Source: Levilactobacillus suantsaii
Lineage (GTDB): Bacteria; Bacillota; Bacilli; Lactobacillales; Lactobacillaceae
DNA: 64,000 bases
NCBI RefSeq assembly: GCF_004115745.1
Contig: NZ_QXIL01000003.1
Location: 112,702 to 176,701, forward strand
Direction of reading: 5' to 3'
How positions within the stretch are numbered: the stretch's first letter is position 1; every line of letters starts with the position of its first letter. Of this stretch, positions 55,828-64,000 are shown piece by piece. The translations under genes were made by a program, and so were the position numbers. The notes under the pieces are model-generated. The model worked only from the letters and a program-made list of their open reading frames with translations. It made no database searches and had not been told where the DNA came from.

Positions 55828-57315
55828 TTAGGCGAATTTTGTCGGGTGCAAGAACTTAAACCGATCGGCCCGTTCGAACAAGGCCCCGAGTTGGAGTAAA
55901 ACGGCTTCTTGTCCCTTCGCCGCGTTGAATTGAATCCCCAACGGCAAGCCAGTTGCTGTGATGGCGGTCGGTAAACTAATCGCCGGTTCCCCCGTTAAGT
56001 TCGCTAGCTGGGTGAACGGTGACCAGGTCAGCGCCGGCAACCACTGGTCGTATATCAATTGCTTCTGCGCGGCCGGTTTGAGTTCGGTAATGGTCGCCAT
56101 CTTAGCGGCATCACTAGCAGAAACCAATGAATCCCCTACTTTCGGAGCCGCCCAGGCCGTCGTGGGCGTCAAAATAATCGGATAACGGGCGTGGAGTTGG
56201 GCCATCTGCCAGGCGGCCTGGTCCCATTTACTCAGTGCTTGACTGTATTCGGCGGCCGTGGTCTGCCGGCCAGTCTGGTAGAGTGCCCAGGTCAACAGCT
56301 CCATGTCGTCTGGCGTCAGTTTCCGCTGTAAAGACGCGGCCAAGTCGCTCATAAAGGCGGCCGTCTCGCCAGCGTTCATGGTGTAATAGCTTTCCATCAA
56401 GACGACGCCATCGACAGGCGAGTGAATTTCTTCGACTGGCCAGCCTTGGGCCGTCAAGAATTGCGCAGCATCGCGGACCGCGGCCACGGCATCGGGACTG
56501 ACCGGCGTTCCCACGGGCGACTCGGTGGTAAAGCCAATCGGCTGGGGGGTTAGCGGTGCCGTTAACTGGGCTTGAAATCCGGGTTGGACCAACGGGGCTT
56601 GGAACACGGCCGCTGGTTGTAGGGTCTGCAAGCTATCCAGTAAAGCGGCCGTATCGGCAATCGAGCGAGTCAGGGCAAAATCAATCGCGGCCCCCTGCCA
56701 GGAACGCCAATCGCTGGGGCCCACAGGTACGCGTCCCCGAGTCGGTTTCAAGCCAATGGTCCCGGACCATGACGACGGGATCCGAATCGATCCACCACCA
56801 TCGCTACCGGCCGCAAGCGGCACTAACCCGGCCGCCACACTGGCGCCAGCACCCCCAGATGAGCCACCTGGTTGGTAGTCTAAGTTCCACGGATTATGGG
56901 CCGGCCCATACAACTGGGCGTCAGTGATGTTTTTAAACCCAAATTCGGGAAAGTTCGTTTGGCCAATGATGATGAATCCCGCGGCTTGTAAGGCCTGGAC
57001 AAAAAAGTTGGTCTGCGTCGCCACGTTGTGCGCCAATAATTTGGAGCCACTGGTACTCGACTCCCCCTTGAGCTGTTGACCCAACCCTTTAAGCAACAAC
57101 GGGACTCCCAAAAAAGGCTGCCCCGTATCGCGTTGGGCCGCCGCTTCGGCAAAGGCACGCTTACGACGCGTGGTAATTACCGCGTTTAGCTCCGGGTTCT
57201 GCCGGTCGATTTCGGCATACGCTGCCGTCAACAGTTCCTCGCTTGTCACGTCACCTTGCCGAATGCGCTGAGCCCAGGTCAACGCCGGCGTCCCAATCCA
57301 ATCTTTGACTGTCAT
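55828..57315 (-). CDS. Amidase (amidase signature family)
   Basis: A 495-residue amidase-signature enzyme with the Ser-cisSer-Lys triad: Lys in VPLLLKGLGQ near residue 76, GGSSGGAGASVAAG with the cis-serine near 155, and the nucleophile in GGGSIRIPSSWSG near 178. Not GatA: there is no gatC/gatB next to it and the sequence lacks GatA phrasing. Substrates in this family range from aryl amides to peptides. The ATG at 57313-57315 is preceded by GGAGG at 8 nt. Confidence 0.9.
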   Translation of the reverse strand: MTVKDWIGTPALTWAQRIRQGDVTSEELLTAAYAEIDRQNPELNAVITTRRKRAFAEAAAQRDTGQPFLGVPLLLKGLGQQLKGESSTSGSKLLAHNVATQTNFFVQALQAAGFIIIGQTNFPEFGFKNITDAQLYGPAHNPWNLDYQPGGSSGGAGASVAAGLVPLAAGSDGGGSIRIPSSWSGTIGLKPTRGRVPVGPSDWRSWQGAAIDFALTRSIADTAALLDSLQTLQPAAVFQAPLVQPGFQAQLTAPLTPQPIGFTTESPVGTPVSPDAVAAVRDAAQFLTAQGWPVEEIHSPVDGVVLMESYYTMNAGETAAFMSDLAASLQRKLTPDDMELLTWALYQTGRQTTAAEYSQALSKWDQAAWQMAQLHARYPIILTPTTAWAAPKVGDSLVSASDAAKMATITELKPAAQKQLIYDQWLPALTWSPFTQLANLTGEPAISLPTAITATGLPLGIQFNAAKGQEAVLLQLGALFERADRFKFLHPTKFA

Positions 57316-57440
57316 AAAAATGGCCTCCATTTTGTCACCGTAAACTGACCGCGGCTTAGTGTCGCACCTTCGAGCTTGAGGCAGTTTTCACGTGATTTGG
57401 TTTTTTATGTAAGTTATTTGCATAGATTAACCATAGCTGG

Positions 57441-57469
57441 TTGTAAAAGCGTTTTCAACCCCGTATACT
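57441..57469 (+). promoter_or_regulatory. Promoter with cre-like site before amino-acid ABC genes
   Basis: TTGTAA (57441-57446), 17 bp, TATACT (57464-57469). TAAAAGCGTTTTCA at 57444-57457 matches the cre consensus at 13 of 14 positions and covers the -35 and spacer, so CcpA binding would block RNA polymerase. Confidence 0.65.
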
Positions 57470-57511
57470 GAAAAAGTCTTAAATTTTTACATCGAAAGGA
57501 CTGAAAATTTG

Positions 57512-58390
57512 ATGAATAAGACAGGAAAATGGTTGGTTTTAGGGTTAGGTTTAGGCATCGTGTTGAGTACGGGACTCGTTGGTTGCGGGAAATCGTCAGC
57601 ACAAAGCACCAATGCCAAGGTTGCGAACAAGAAAACCTTGATTGTCGCCACTTCGGGGACTTTATACCCCACGTCGTTCCACGATCCCAAGACCAAGAAG
57701 CTTACGGGCTTTGACATCGAGGTGGTCCGCGACGTCGCTAAGGGGCTACATAAGAAGGTCGAATTCAAGGAACTCAACGTCGACGGCCAATTGACAGCGG
57801 TCAAGACTGGTAAGGCCGACATGGCGGCTAACGACTTTGGCCTATCCAAGGCACGGAAAAAGGATTACACACTCTCGACGACTTATAAGCACTCGTTCAA
57901 CAGTATCTTGGTCCGCAATAGCGATGATTCCGGTATTCATAGTTGGGCCGACTTGAAGGGTAAGAAATCAGCCGGTGAAGCCGGGACGGGATACCAACGG
58001 CTCGCCCAACAGCTGGGCGCTAAACTGGTCAACTACGATAACGTCTCCAACGATGTCTACTTGAAGGACGTCAAAAAAGGGAAGACCGACTTCATCATGA
58101 ATGACTACTACCTGCAAAAACTGGCGTTGTCCGCCGTCAAAGATAATGGCTTGCACATCGTCAAAAACATGTACTTCACCACCAGCGACGATAGCGGTGG
58201 CGTGGGTATCCTAATGAAGAAGAGCAACACCAAGCTCAAACATGAGATTGATCAACAGATTCAAAAGTTATTGAAAGATGGGACCATCAAGAAATTATCC
58301 GAAAAATACTACGGTGCGGACGTCACGAAACAGCCGTCAGTCCACATTGACAAGAACTTTACCATCAAGTCCCAGTACAAGGGCCAATAA
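57512..58390 (+). CDS. Amino acid ABC transporter substrate-binding lipoprotein
   Basis: A 292-residue family 3 solute-binding protein. Lipobox LVGC with the cysteine near residue 26; then TLIVATSGTLYPTSFHD, LTGFDIEVVRDVAKGL and KSAGEAGTGYQ(RLA), typical of polar amino acid or cystine binders. The ATG at 57512 is preferred over the adjacent TTG. It precedes the permease gene by 18 nt. Ligand not decided; cystine or another polar amino acid is likely. Confidence 0.92.
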   Translation: MNKTGKWLVLGLGLGIVLSTGLVGCGKSSAQSTNAKVANKKTLIVATSGTLYPTSFHDPKTKKLTGFDIEVVRDVAKGLHKKVEFKELNVDGQLTAVKTGKADMAANDFGLSKARKKDYTLSTTYKHSFNSILVRNSDDSGIHSWADLKGKKSAGEAGTGYQRLAQQLGAKLVNYDNVSNDVYLKDVKKGKTDFIMNDYYLQKLALSAVKDNGLHIVKNMYFTTSDDSGGVGILMKKSNTKLKHEIDQQIQKLLKDGTIKKLSEKYYGADVTKQPSVHIDKNFTIKSQYKGQ

Positions 58391-58408
58391 GCCTAAGGGG
58401 GTCGATTT

Positions 58409-59104
58409 ATGTTACATTATTTTTCGATTCCGGGGTTCTTTAACGCGCCTTTAGCTTGGGAATCAATCCCGCAGATCCTCCACGGGTTGCCGATGTCAAT
58501 CTACCTGACGGCGATTTCCTTTGTGGGATCACTCATTTTAGGATTGTTTTTGACCCTGGCGCAATTGAGCCATTGGCGCCTGCTCCACTGGCTTTCCCGG
58601 GCCTACATCTCGTTTATGCGCGGGGTCCCGATATTGGTCGTCCTGTTCATTATCTACTTTGGCTTTGGGGCCAACGCCCTGCCCGCGGCGATTCTGTCGT
58701 TTACACTGGTCTCGGCGGCCTTCGTGTCGGAAGTCTTCCGGTCCGCCTTTATGGGCATCGACCACGGCCAGTACGAAGCGGCCTATTCGTTGGGGTTATC
58801 CTACCGCAAGGTGATTCACTACATCATCTTACCCCAGGCCTTTCGGATTGGCCTACCTGCGTTGGGCAACATTTTACTCGACATGTTCAAAAACACCTCG
58901 TTGGCCGCCATGATCACGGTCTCCGAGATGTTTATGGACGCAAAGATCGTTGCCGGAGCCAATCAGGACTACATGACCATTTACATCACGATTGCCATTT
59001 TATATTGGCTCTGTTGCGTCGTGTTGACGGCGGGGCAAAACTGGCTAGAACGCGCCTTCGATTACCAACGCCGCGCTGACCGCGCCCTTCGTCACCAAAG
59101 TTAA
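58409..59104 (+). CDS. Amino acid ABC transporter permease
   Basis: A 231-residue HisM-type permease with about five transmembrane helices. The EAA loop is seen as QYEAAYSLGLSYRKVIHYIILPQAFRIGLPALGN (in parts, near residue 125). FMRGVPILVVLFIIYFG is the typical third-helix segment. It follows the binding protein; the expected ATPase gene is missing from the operon, which ends at a terminator, so it must borrow an ATPase encoded elsewhere. Confidence 0.93.
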   Translation: MLHYFSIPGFFNAPLAWESIPQILHGLPMSIYLTAISFVGSLILGLFLTLAQLSHWRLLHWLSRAYISFMRGVPILVVLFIIYFGFGANALPAAILSFTLVSAAFVSEVFRSAFMGIDHGQYEAAYSLGLSYRKVIHYIILPQAFRIGLPALGNILLDMFKNTSLAAMITVSEMFMDAKIVAGANQDYMTIYITIAILYWLCCVVLTAGQNWLERAFDYQRRADRALRHQS

Positions 59105-59110
59105 CCTACG

Positions 59111-59156
59111 CCAAAAAGCACGCCGACCACAAGGGTTGACGTGCTTTTTGGTGTTT
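59111..59156. terminator. Terminator between permease gene and obg
   Basis: CCAAAAAGCACG/CGTGCTTTTTGG hairpin between converging genes. Confidence 0.85.
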
Positions 59157-59171
59157 TACTGCTACTTTGAG

Positions 59172-60464
59172 TTACGCTAAATATTCAAAACTAAAGTCGT
59201 CGATTTGAACGGTGTCGCCATTCTTGGCGCCTTTATCCCGCAACGCGGCATCGACTCCCATCCCCCGCATTTGCCGAGCAAAACGCAAGAGACTTTCGTC
59301 GTGGGTCACGTCGGTCATGCCAAATAACTTCTCCAACTTGTCGCCACTCAAAATCCAAGTGCCATCCGGATCGCGTGTGATCGTAAAGGCCGGCTTTTCC
59401 TTGAAGTCGTACTCGGCCGTTTTGACGGTCGCGTCCTTGACCGGGAACTGTGGCGTTTTTGCCAACACTTCCGCGGTCCGTTGCAATAACGGCGTCAACC
59501 CATCGTGGGTGATAGTCGAAATGGCAAAGACTTCCGGCGCTTGGGCCAGCAACTTATCCTGAGTTAACTGTTCCTTGAAGTGCGCTAAATTGTCGGCTGC
59601 ATCTGGCATATCCATCTTGTTGGCCACCACGATTTGGGGCCGCTTCAAGATATCGGGATCGTAAGTCTTGAGTTCCTGGTTGATTTTTTCGAAATCGTCG
59701 TAGGGGTCGCGGCCTTCCACGCCACTCATGTCGATGACGTGTAAGATGACCCGTGTCCGTTCGACGTGCCGTAAGAACTGAAAGCCCAGGCCAACCCCTT
59801 TGGCGGCTCCTTCGATCAGACCGGGGAGATCCGCCATCACGAAGTCTTGCCCGTCAGCCAACCGGACCATCCCCAAATTCGGGACTAGCGTCGTAAAGTG
59901 ATACTCCGCAATCTTTGGTTTGGCACTCGTGACCGTGGCCAGCAGAGTGGACTTCCCGACAGACGGGAAACCAACCAAGCCGACATCGGCTAAAACCTTG
60001 AGTTCGAGCCGCACTTCGAGTTCCTCGCCGGGTTCACCGTTTTCCGCGATTTCCGGCGCCGGATTCTTGGGCGACGCAAAGTGGATATTGCCCCGACCCC
60101 CACGGCCACCATGGGCCACGATAACGGAGTCGCCACTGTGGACTAAATCGCCCACGACGGCGCCGGTCTCGTTATTGATGACGGTGGTACCTTCAGGAAC
60201 CTGCACGATTAAATCGTCGGCCCCGCGACCAGTCATCGACTTGATGGCCCCGTTGCCCCCGTTTTTGGCCTTGAATTTCCGTTGGTAACGAAAGTCCATC
60301 AACGTCCGCAAGCCTTCATCGACCTCAAAGACGACGTTACCGCCCCAGCCACCATCGCCGCCGGCAGGACCGCCATTCGGAACGAATTTTTCTCGCCGGA
60401 AGGCAACCATTCCGTTGCCTCCGTTTCCGGCCTTGATATTAATTTTAACTTGATCTACAAACAT
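59172..60464 (-). CDS. obg: GTPase Obg (ObgE/CgtA)
   Basis: A 430-residue GTPase that binds the 50S subunit and the stress alarmone system. The glycine-rich Obg fold fills residues 1-158 ([25 protein letters not shown] in parts); the G domain has [11 protein letters not shown] near 165, DLPGLIEGA and NKMDMPDA; the C-terminal OCT domain follows (about 350-430). Own promoter overlapping the end of uvrC. Confidence 0.98.
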   Translation of the reverse strand: MFVDQVKINIKAGNGGNGMVAFRREKFVPNGGPAGGDGGWGGNVVFEVDEGLRTLMDFRYQRKFKAKNGGNGAIKSMTGRGADDLIVQVPEGTTVINNETGAVVGDLVHSGDSVIVAHGGRGGRGNIHFASPKNPAPEIAENGEPGEELEVRLELKVLADVGLVGFPSVGKSTLLATVTSAKPKIAEYHFTTLVPNLGMVRLADGQDFVMADLPGLIEGAAKGVGLGFQFLRHVERTRVILHVIDMSGVEGRDPYDDFEKINQELKTYDPDILKRPQIVVANKMDMPDAADNLAHFKEQLTQDKLLAQAPEVFAISTITHDGLTPLLQRTAEVLAKTPQFPVKDATVKTAEYDFKEKPAFTITRDPDGTWILSGDKLEKLFGMTDVTHDESLLRFARQMRGMGVDAALRDKGAKNGDTVQIDDFSFEYLA

Positions 60465-60523
60465 ATTATTTTCCTCATTTTCTTAGGGAGTTCCAGTGAC
60501 AACGACGTCAACCTCGCTAGGCT

Positions 60524-60552
60524 AGTATACCGACAAACCCGCGAGTCGTCAA
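60524..60552 (-). promoter_or_regulatory. Promoter of obg
   Basis: Minus-strand TTGACG (60547-60552), 17 bp, TATACT (60524-60529). The -35 overlaps the uvrC stop codon. Confidence 0.82.
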
Positions 60553-62369
60553 AGTTGACTGGGCGTGTGCGGGCTGGTGATTTCGGTGGACTCTTCGGCT
60601 TTCAGTGTGACTAAGATGGTCTGTGCCACGGTCTGGTTGATGCCCAAGGCCTGTAAATCGGCCACGTCCGCCTCACCAATCTTCTTGGTCGAGCCAAAGT
60701 GACGTAACAGCTTGTTGCGCGTCTTGGGACCGACGCCCGGAATCGTTTCGAGTTTTGAGCTCAGCGAGTGCTTGGTGTGGACCTGCCGGTGGAAGGTAAT
60801 CGCAAACCGGTGGACCTCGTCTTGAATTCGCTGGACCAAATAGAAGCCCTGGCTCTTGGGGTCTAGGTGCACGTGTTGGTCGGCGGGCCCAAACAACAGG
60901 TCCGCGGTCTTATGGTGGGTATTCTTGACCATCCCAGCAACCGGGATATGCAGGTCTAACTCATCCTCTAAGACCTCCTTGACCGCGTTCATCTGGATGT
61001 CGCCCCCATCCATCAAGATAAGGTACGGCATCGGCTTGTGTTCCTTCAGTAACCGCGTGTAGCGCCGCCGAATGACTTCAATGGTGCTAGAGGTTTCGTC
61101 CGCGTGGTCCACGGTCCGTAATTTATACTTCCGGTATAACTTTTTGTTGGGTTGGCCATCCACGAAGACGACCATGGCGGAGACCAAATCGGCCCCCTGA
61201 ATGTGCGAATGGTCAAAGGCCTCAATCTTGTGTCCTGGTGCGATGCCCAACGCATCGGTAATCTCCTTCATCGCACCGGTCGTTTTACTCTCATCGAGTT
61301 CCAACAAGCGGAACTTTTCTTCGAGGACTAACCGGGCATTCTTGCCCGCCATTTCGAGCAAATCACGCTTAGTGCCCCGTTGGGGGGTACGGACCGGCAC
61401 GTGCAGTAAGGCTTCGATCAACTTACCGTCTAGGCTGGCCGGAACCAAAATCTCCCGGGGCAAGACCGTGTTCTTCCGTTGGTAGAACTGGACGATAAAA
61501 CTAGCCAATTCTTCTTCAGCCGTACTGACCACCGGAAAGAGCCGCTTTTCGCGTTTCATCAACCGCGCTTGCCGGATGAAGAAGATTTGAATCGATAACC
61601 AGCCCTTATTCAGGTAAAAGTTGAAAATGTCGCGGGGCGTGTGGTCATGGGAAATGATCTTTTGCTTTTCAACGGTGGCTTCAATGTAGCGAATCTGGTC
61701 GCGTAAATCAGCCGCCCGTTCGTAGGCCATATCGGCCGCCGCGGCGTTCATCCGCCGCTTAAGGTCCGCTTCTGCATGGCCCACGTTACCATTCAAGAAG
61801 GATTTGATCTTCTTGATTTGCCGGTCATAATCAGCTTCAGGGACCTCTTTGAAGCATGCGCCTAAGCACTGCCCCATGTGGTAGTACAGACACGGCCGGC
61901 CTTGATAGCCCGTACACCGACGCAACGGGTAAACCTTTTGTAAAAAGTGGATGGTTTCTTCGGCCGCGTAAACGTTCGGGTACGGCCCAAAGTAAAAACC
62001 ACCATCCTTTTTGATTTCACTGACCAGCAACAATTGCGGGTCGCGTTCATGGGTAATTTTAATGTAGGGGTACCCCGTCCCCCGCTTTAATTTGATGTTA
62101 AAGTACGGTTGATGCTTCTGAATGAGGGTGATTTCGAGTAAAAAGGCTTCCTTATCGGTCGACGTGATGATAGTCTCAAAATCCACGATTTCGCTGACTA
62201 ACTGGGCCGTTTTGCCCGTATGACTACTCTTAAAGTACGACCGGACCCGGTTCTTCAAATTTTTGGCCTTACCGACGTAAATGATTTGGCTATTTACGTT
62301 TTTCATCAGGTAACACCCCGGCTCGCCCGGGAGCAAAGCTAGTTTATGTTCCAGGTATTCCGACGCCAC
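60549..62369 (-). CDS. uvrC: UvrABC system protein C
   Basis: A 606-residue excision nuclease subunit. N-terminal GIY-YIG nuclease (LPGEPGCYLMKN...IIYVGKAKNLKNRVRSYF in parts, residues 12-55), a cysteine-rich segment (CTGYQGRPCLYYHMGQC), the UVR motif near 210 (MAYERAADLRDQIRYIE), the RNase H-like second nuclease (EAFDHSHIQGADLVSAM near 375) and a C-terminal double helix-hairpin-helix (IPGVGPKTRNKLLRHFGS). The start is GTG (62367-62369), 7 nt after GGAGG; an ATG two codons earlier abuts that site. Confidence 0.97.
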   Translation of the reverse strand: MASEYLEHKLALLPGEPGCYLMKNVNSQIIYVGKAKNLKNRVRSYFKSSHTGKTAQLVSEIVDFETIITSTDKEAFLLEITLIQKHQPYFNIKLKRGTGYPYIKITHERDPQLLLVSEIKKDGGFYFGPYPNVYAAEETIHFLQKVYPLRRCTGYQGRPCLYYHMGQCLGACFKEVPEADYDRQIKKIKSFLNGNVGHAEADLKRRMNAAAADMAYERAADLRDQIRYIEATVEKQKIISHDHTPRDIFNFYLNKGWLSIQIFFIRQARLMKREKRLFPVVSTAEEELASFIVQFYQRKNTVLPREILVPASLDGKLIEALLHVPVRTPQRGTKRDLLEMAGKNARLVLEEKFRLLELDESKTTGAMKEITDALGIAPGHKIEAFDHSHIQGADLVSAMVVFVDGQPNKKLYRKYKLRTVDHADETSSTIEVIRRRYTRLLKEHKPMPYLILMDGGDIQMNAVKEVLEDELDLHIPVAGMVKNTHHKTADLLFGPADQHVHLDPKSQGFYLVQRIQDEVHRFAITFHRQVHTKHSLSSKLETIPGVGPKTRNKLLRHFGSTKKIGEADVADLQALGINQTVAQTILVTLKAEESTEITSPHTPSQL

Positions 62370-62402
62370 AGTCATCCCTCCATTTCTTAATTTAGCCAAT
62401 AA

Positions 62403-62431
62403 ATTATAAAGCGAATCCCCGTTCGGCGCAA
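62403..62431 (-). promoter_or_regulatory. uvrC promoter with SOS-box-like sequence
   Basis: Minus-strand TTGCGC (62426-62431), 17 bp, TATAAT (62403-62408). The spacer contains CGAACGGGGATTCG (62412-62425), which matches the Gram-positive LexA consensus at 12 of 14 positions. Confidence 0.6.
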
Positions 62432-62460
62432 GCAATCCACCCCCGTCATCAAGCTGTAAA

Positions 62461-62489
62461 ATGACAAATGGCTCCAGTTCTGCTATGAT
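62461..62489 (+). promoter_or_regulatory. Promoter of the 60-residue protein gene
   Basis: ATGACA (62461-62466), 17 bp, TATGAT (62484-62489) with a TGC extension. Confidence 0.7.
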
Positions 62490-62517
62490 AGCTAAAAAGA
62501 AGTTAGGAGGTGGCGGC

Positions 62518-62700
62518 ATGGCACTGAAAGCAAAACGCCAAGATGATTTGGACTCCATGTTCGGTAAGTTTGCCCAAATGGACCCGAAAGACGAGAAGCG
62601 GGACAAATTTCTGAAACGCCAAGATGCCCACAAGGATAACAAGCGGGCTAAAGGCCTCACGAAAACCGACCAAGAAAAGATCGACCGGGCCAACCACTAA
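62518..62700 (+). CDS. Small hydrophilic protein, unknown function
   Basis: A 60-residue, highly charged protein (many Lys, Asp, Arg) likely to be disordered or helical: ALKAKRQDDLDSMFGKFAQM, then KDEKRDKFLKRQDAHKDNKRAKGL. No family recognised. AGGAGGTG lies 6 nt before the ATG at 62518; it has a good promoter and a strong terminator, so it is very likely expressed. It diverges from uvrC. Confidence 0.75.
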   Translation: MALKAKRQDDLDSMFGKFAQMDPKDEKRDKFLKRQDAHKDNKRAKGLTKTDQEKIDRANH

Positions 62701-62725
62701 GTTGGACCGAACATGACCAATAACG

Positions 62726-62759
62726 AAGGGCCTGAGAAGTTGTCTCAGGCCCTTTTTTC
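62726..62759 (+). terminator. Terminator of the 60-residue protein gene
   Basis: AAGGGCCTGAGA/TCTCAGGCCCTT with TTTTTT on the plus strand. Confidence 0.92.
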
Positions 62760-62818
62760 GTCTGTCACCCACCAGGAAACCTCAGTCACGCCTAACTGGC
62801 TTGTAGCCGCGTTACGCC

Positions 62819-63118
62819 CTATTTTTCGGGTTGGTAACCGTTGGGGTACCGGGCGTTCAACCGGTCGATATTACTCTGAGCAACTTCATCAAAATCAATG
62901 TCCGCCCATTCAGCAATCTGACTCAAGTACCACAAAACGTCGCCCATTTCTTTGACGATGGCGTCGTGGTCTAAATCCTTCCCATGGAAGGTGTACTTCT
63001 TGACCAATTCCACGACCTGACCAGACTCACCAGCCAAGCCTAACGCACAGTTCGTTAAGACCTGTTCGTTGCCATATAACGTTCGGTTCGCTGCTTTTTG
63101 ATACTCACTAAATTCCAC
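62819..63118 (-). CDS. MazG-like nucleotide pyrophosphohydrolase
   Basis: A 99-residue all-helical protein of the MazG superfamily, which hydrolyses nucleoside triphosphates to monophosphates. The metal-binding pattern is visible as GLAGESGQVVELVKK and KEMGDVLWYLSQIAE. This is a single small domain of the phage/house-cleaning type. GTG start behind GGGGAGG inside the engB end; 2 nt gap to engB, so co-transcribed. Confidence 0.9.
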   Translation of the reverse strand: MEFSEYQKAANRTLYGNEQVLTNCALGLAGESGQVVELVKKYTFHGKDLDHDAIVKEMGDVLWYLSQIAEWADIDFDEVAQSNIDRLNARYPNGYQPEK

Positions 63119-63120
63119 GG

Positions 63121-63714
63121 TTATTCCTCCCCAAAAGCTTGTTGTTCAATCCACTGCCAAACGGCATCTTTCCCTAATTTCTGTGGTGCTGAAAAGAGAA
63201 CGATATTGTCCGTCGTCGGCAAGGCCAGCGTCTTTTTAATTTGACTGATGGTTTGATTCCACTTACCACGGGCCACCTTATCACTCTTGGTCGCCACAAT
63301 CAGCGTTGGCAAGTCGTAGTACGCCAACCACTGATACATCTGTACGTCGGCGGCGGTCGGTGCGTGTCGGGCGTCAATCAACGACACGACCCCTTTTAAC
63401 TGCTCACGCTGGGTCAAGTAGGTCTCAATCATCGTGCCCCACTTTTCCCGCTCCGTCTTCGACACCTTCGCGTATCCGTAACCCGGGACGTCCACAAAGT
63501 AGAGCTGGTCCTCCACGTTATAGAAGTTCAACGTCTGCGTCTTACCCGGTTGGCTCGACGTGCGCGCGTACGAGCGGCGATTGATCAAAACATTGGTCAA
63601 TGACGACTTCCCCACGTTTGACCGCCCGACCAAGGCGATTTCTGGGTAGCCCGTCGTGGGATACTGACTGGGTTGTACCGCGCTCATGACTAGTTCCACG
63701 TGATTAACTTCCAT
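63121..63714 (-). CDS. engB: Ribosome biogenesis GTPase EngB/YsxC
   Basis: A 197-residue essential GTPase needed for 50S assembly. G1 [12 protein letters not shown] near residue 31, G3 [11 protein letters not shown] near 76, G4 TKSDK near 143. The N-terminus [18 protein letters not shown] matches the family. In most Firmicutes it follows clpX; here the DNA upstream is interrupted by an insertion-sequence end, so clpX is not seen. Confidence 0.97.
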   Translation of the reverse strand: MEVNHVELVMSAVQPSQYPTTGYPEIALVGRSNVGKSSLTNVLINRRSYARTSSQPGKTQTLNFYNVEDQLYFVDVPGYGYAKVSKTEREKWGTMIETYLTQREQLKGVVSLIDARHAPTAADVQMYQWLAYYDLPTLIVATKSDKVARGKWNQTISQIKKTLALPTTDNIVLFSAPQKLGKDAVWQWIEQQAFGEE

Positions 63715-63892
63715 GATTTTGTGCCATCCTCTCCAAAATTATCTTTCATCATTCTAACACACAACGTCGCCGAGCACCGCCCCGTTTTCTGCTGGTCGCT
63801 ATCTTCAGGTGGCGTTAGTCCCGTCGACACGGGGGTTATCCCTGTCAAAAAGATTCGCCAGTCGGTGCAGCCAGCGCGCCACTGGGGGACGA
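63715..63892. other. Intergenic region upstream of engB
   Basis: No gene is seen. On the minus strand TGTTAGAAT (63757-63765) could be an extended -10 for engB. The rest, including short GC-rich repeats near 63820-63890, matches nothing I recognise. Confidence 0.4.
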
Positions 63893-64000
63893 ATTTACAA
63901 TTGAAGTGCAACAAGTAAGAAAATAAAAATAGACTCCTAGCCTGAGTCCTGTAGAATGAAGTCACCATAACAATCATCTAAAGGAGTTCTTAGGCTATGA
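63893..64000 (+). mobile_element. Left end of a probable IS30-family insertion sequence
   Basis: From about 63893 the DNA turns AT-rich: a possible terminal repeat around ATTGAAGTGCAACAAG, then a leader with AAAGGAG and an ATG at 63997-63999 where the window stops. This arrangement resembles the 5' end of IS30-type elements common in lactobacilli (transposase starting ~100 bp inside the left repeat). The exact boundary and transposase cannot be verified because the element is cut by the window. Confidence 0.5.

Overview
This 64 kb window is a chromosomal segment of a lactic acid bacterium of the family Lactobacillaceae, most like the Levilactobacillus/Lactiplantibacillus group. That placement rests on gene order (hrcA-grpE-dnaK-dnaJ, dlt, lepA; rpsB-tsf-pyrH-frr-uppS-cdsA-rseP-proS-polC-rimP-nusA-ylxR-ylxQ-infB-rbfA-truB-ribF), a D-specific 2-hydroxyacid (D-lactate type) dehydrogenase, the mevalonate enzyme MvaS, nucleoside deoxyribosyltransferase and fairly GC-rich coding DNA. 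It is inferred from protein character, not from a database search. Most genes lie on the minus strand.

Layout. 1-4.9 kb: start of lepA and the dltXABCD operon for D-alanylation of teichoic acids. 5-10.1 kb: heat-shock operon hrcA-grpE-dnaK-dnaJ with a promoter bracketed by two CIRCE operators. 10.1-31 kb: a long information-processing block running right to left from rpsB to ribF, covering translation factors and ribosome maturation (rpsB, tsf, frr, rimP, infB, rbfA, truB), nusA, pyrH, phospholipid and isoprenoid synthesis (cdsA, uppS), the site-2 protease rseP, proS and DNA polymerase polC. 31-47.6 kb: single genes and short operons for metabolism and repair: HAD phosphatase, D-lactate dehydrogenase, trmN6 plus a GIY-YIG protein, plsC, a heterodimeric ABC exporter, lexA with ynzC and yneF, nucleoside deoxyribosyltransferase, mvaS, PPK2, two histidine phosphatases, a PspC-like protein, a MarR/GNAT pair, gnd and an aquaglyceroporin.

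47.6-50.1 kb is the accessory-looking part. It holds a possible small terminated RNA, two small secreted proteins, a phage-type 65-residue basic protein, tRNA-Ser(CGA) with palindromic DNA behind it, and a solo TIR-like (ThsB/DUF1863-type) protein directly upstream of the tRNA. 50.2-63.7 kb returns to core functions: apt-recJ, lapA-rnz, a lipoprotein pair, an amidase, an amino-acid ABC importer lacking its ATPase, obg, uvrC, a small hydrophilic protein, a MazG-like hydrolase and engB. The last ~100 bp look like the left end of an IS30-type insertion sequence.

Regulation visible in the DNA: CIRCE at hrcA; LexA boxes at lexA and (weaker) uvrC; cre-like sites over promoters of a small membrane-protein gene, the amino-acid transporter and possibly the aquaglyceroporin; an rpsB leader; a terminator inside the rimP-nusA leader; and five intrinsic terminators placed almost against the ribosome-binding site of the next gene in the same direction.
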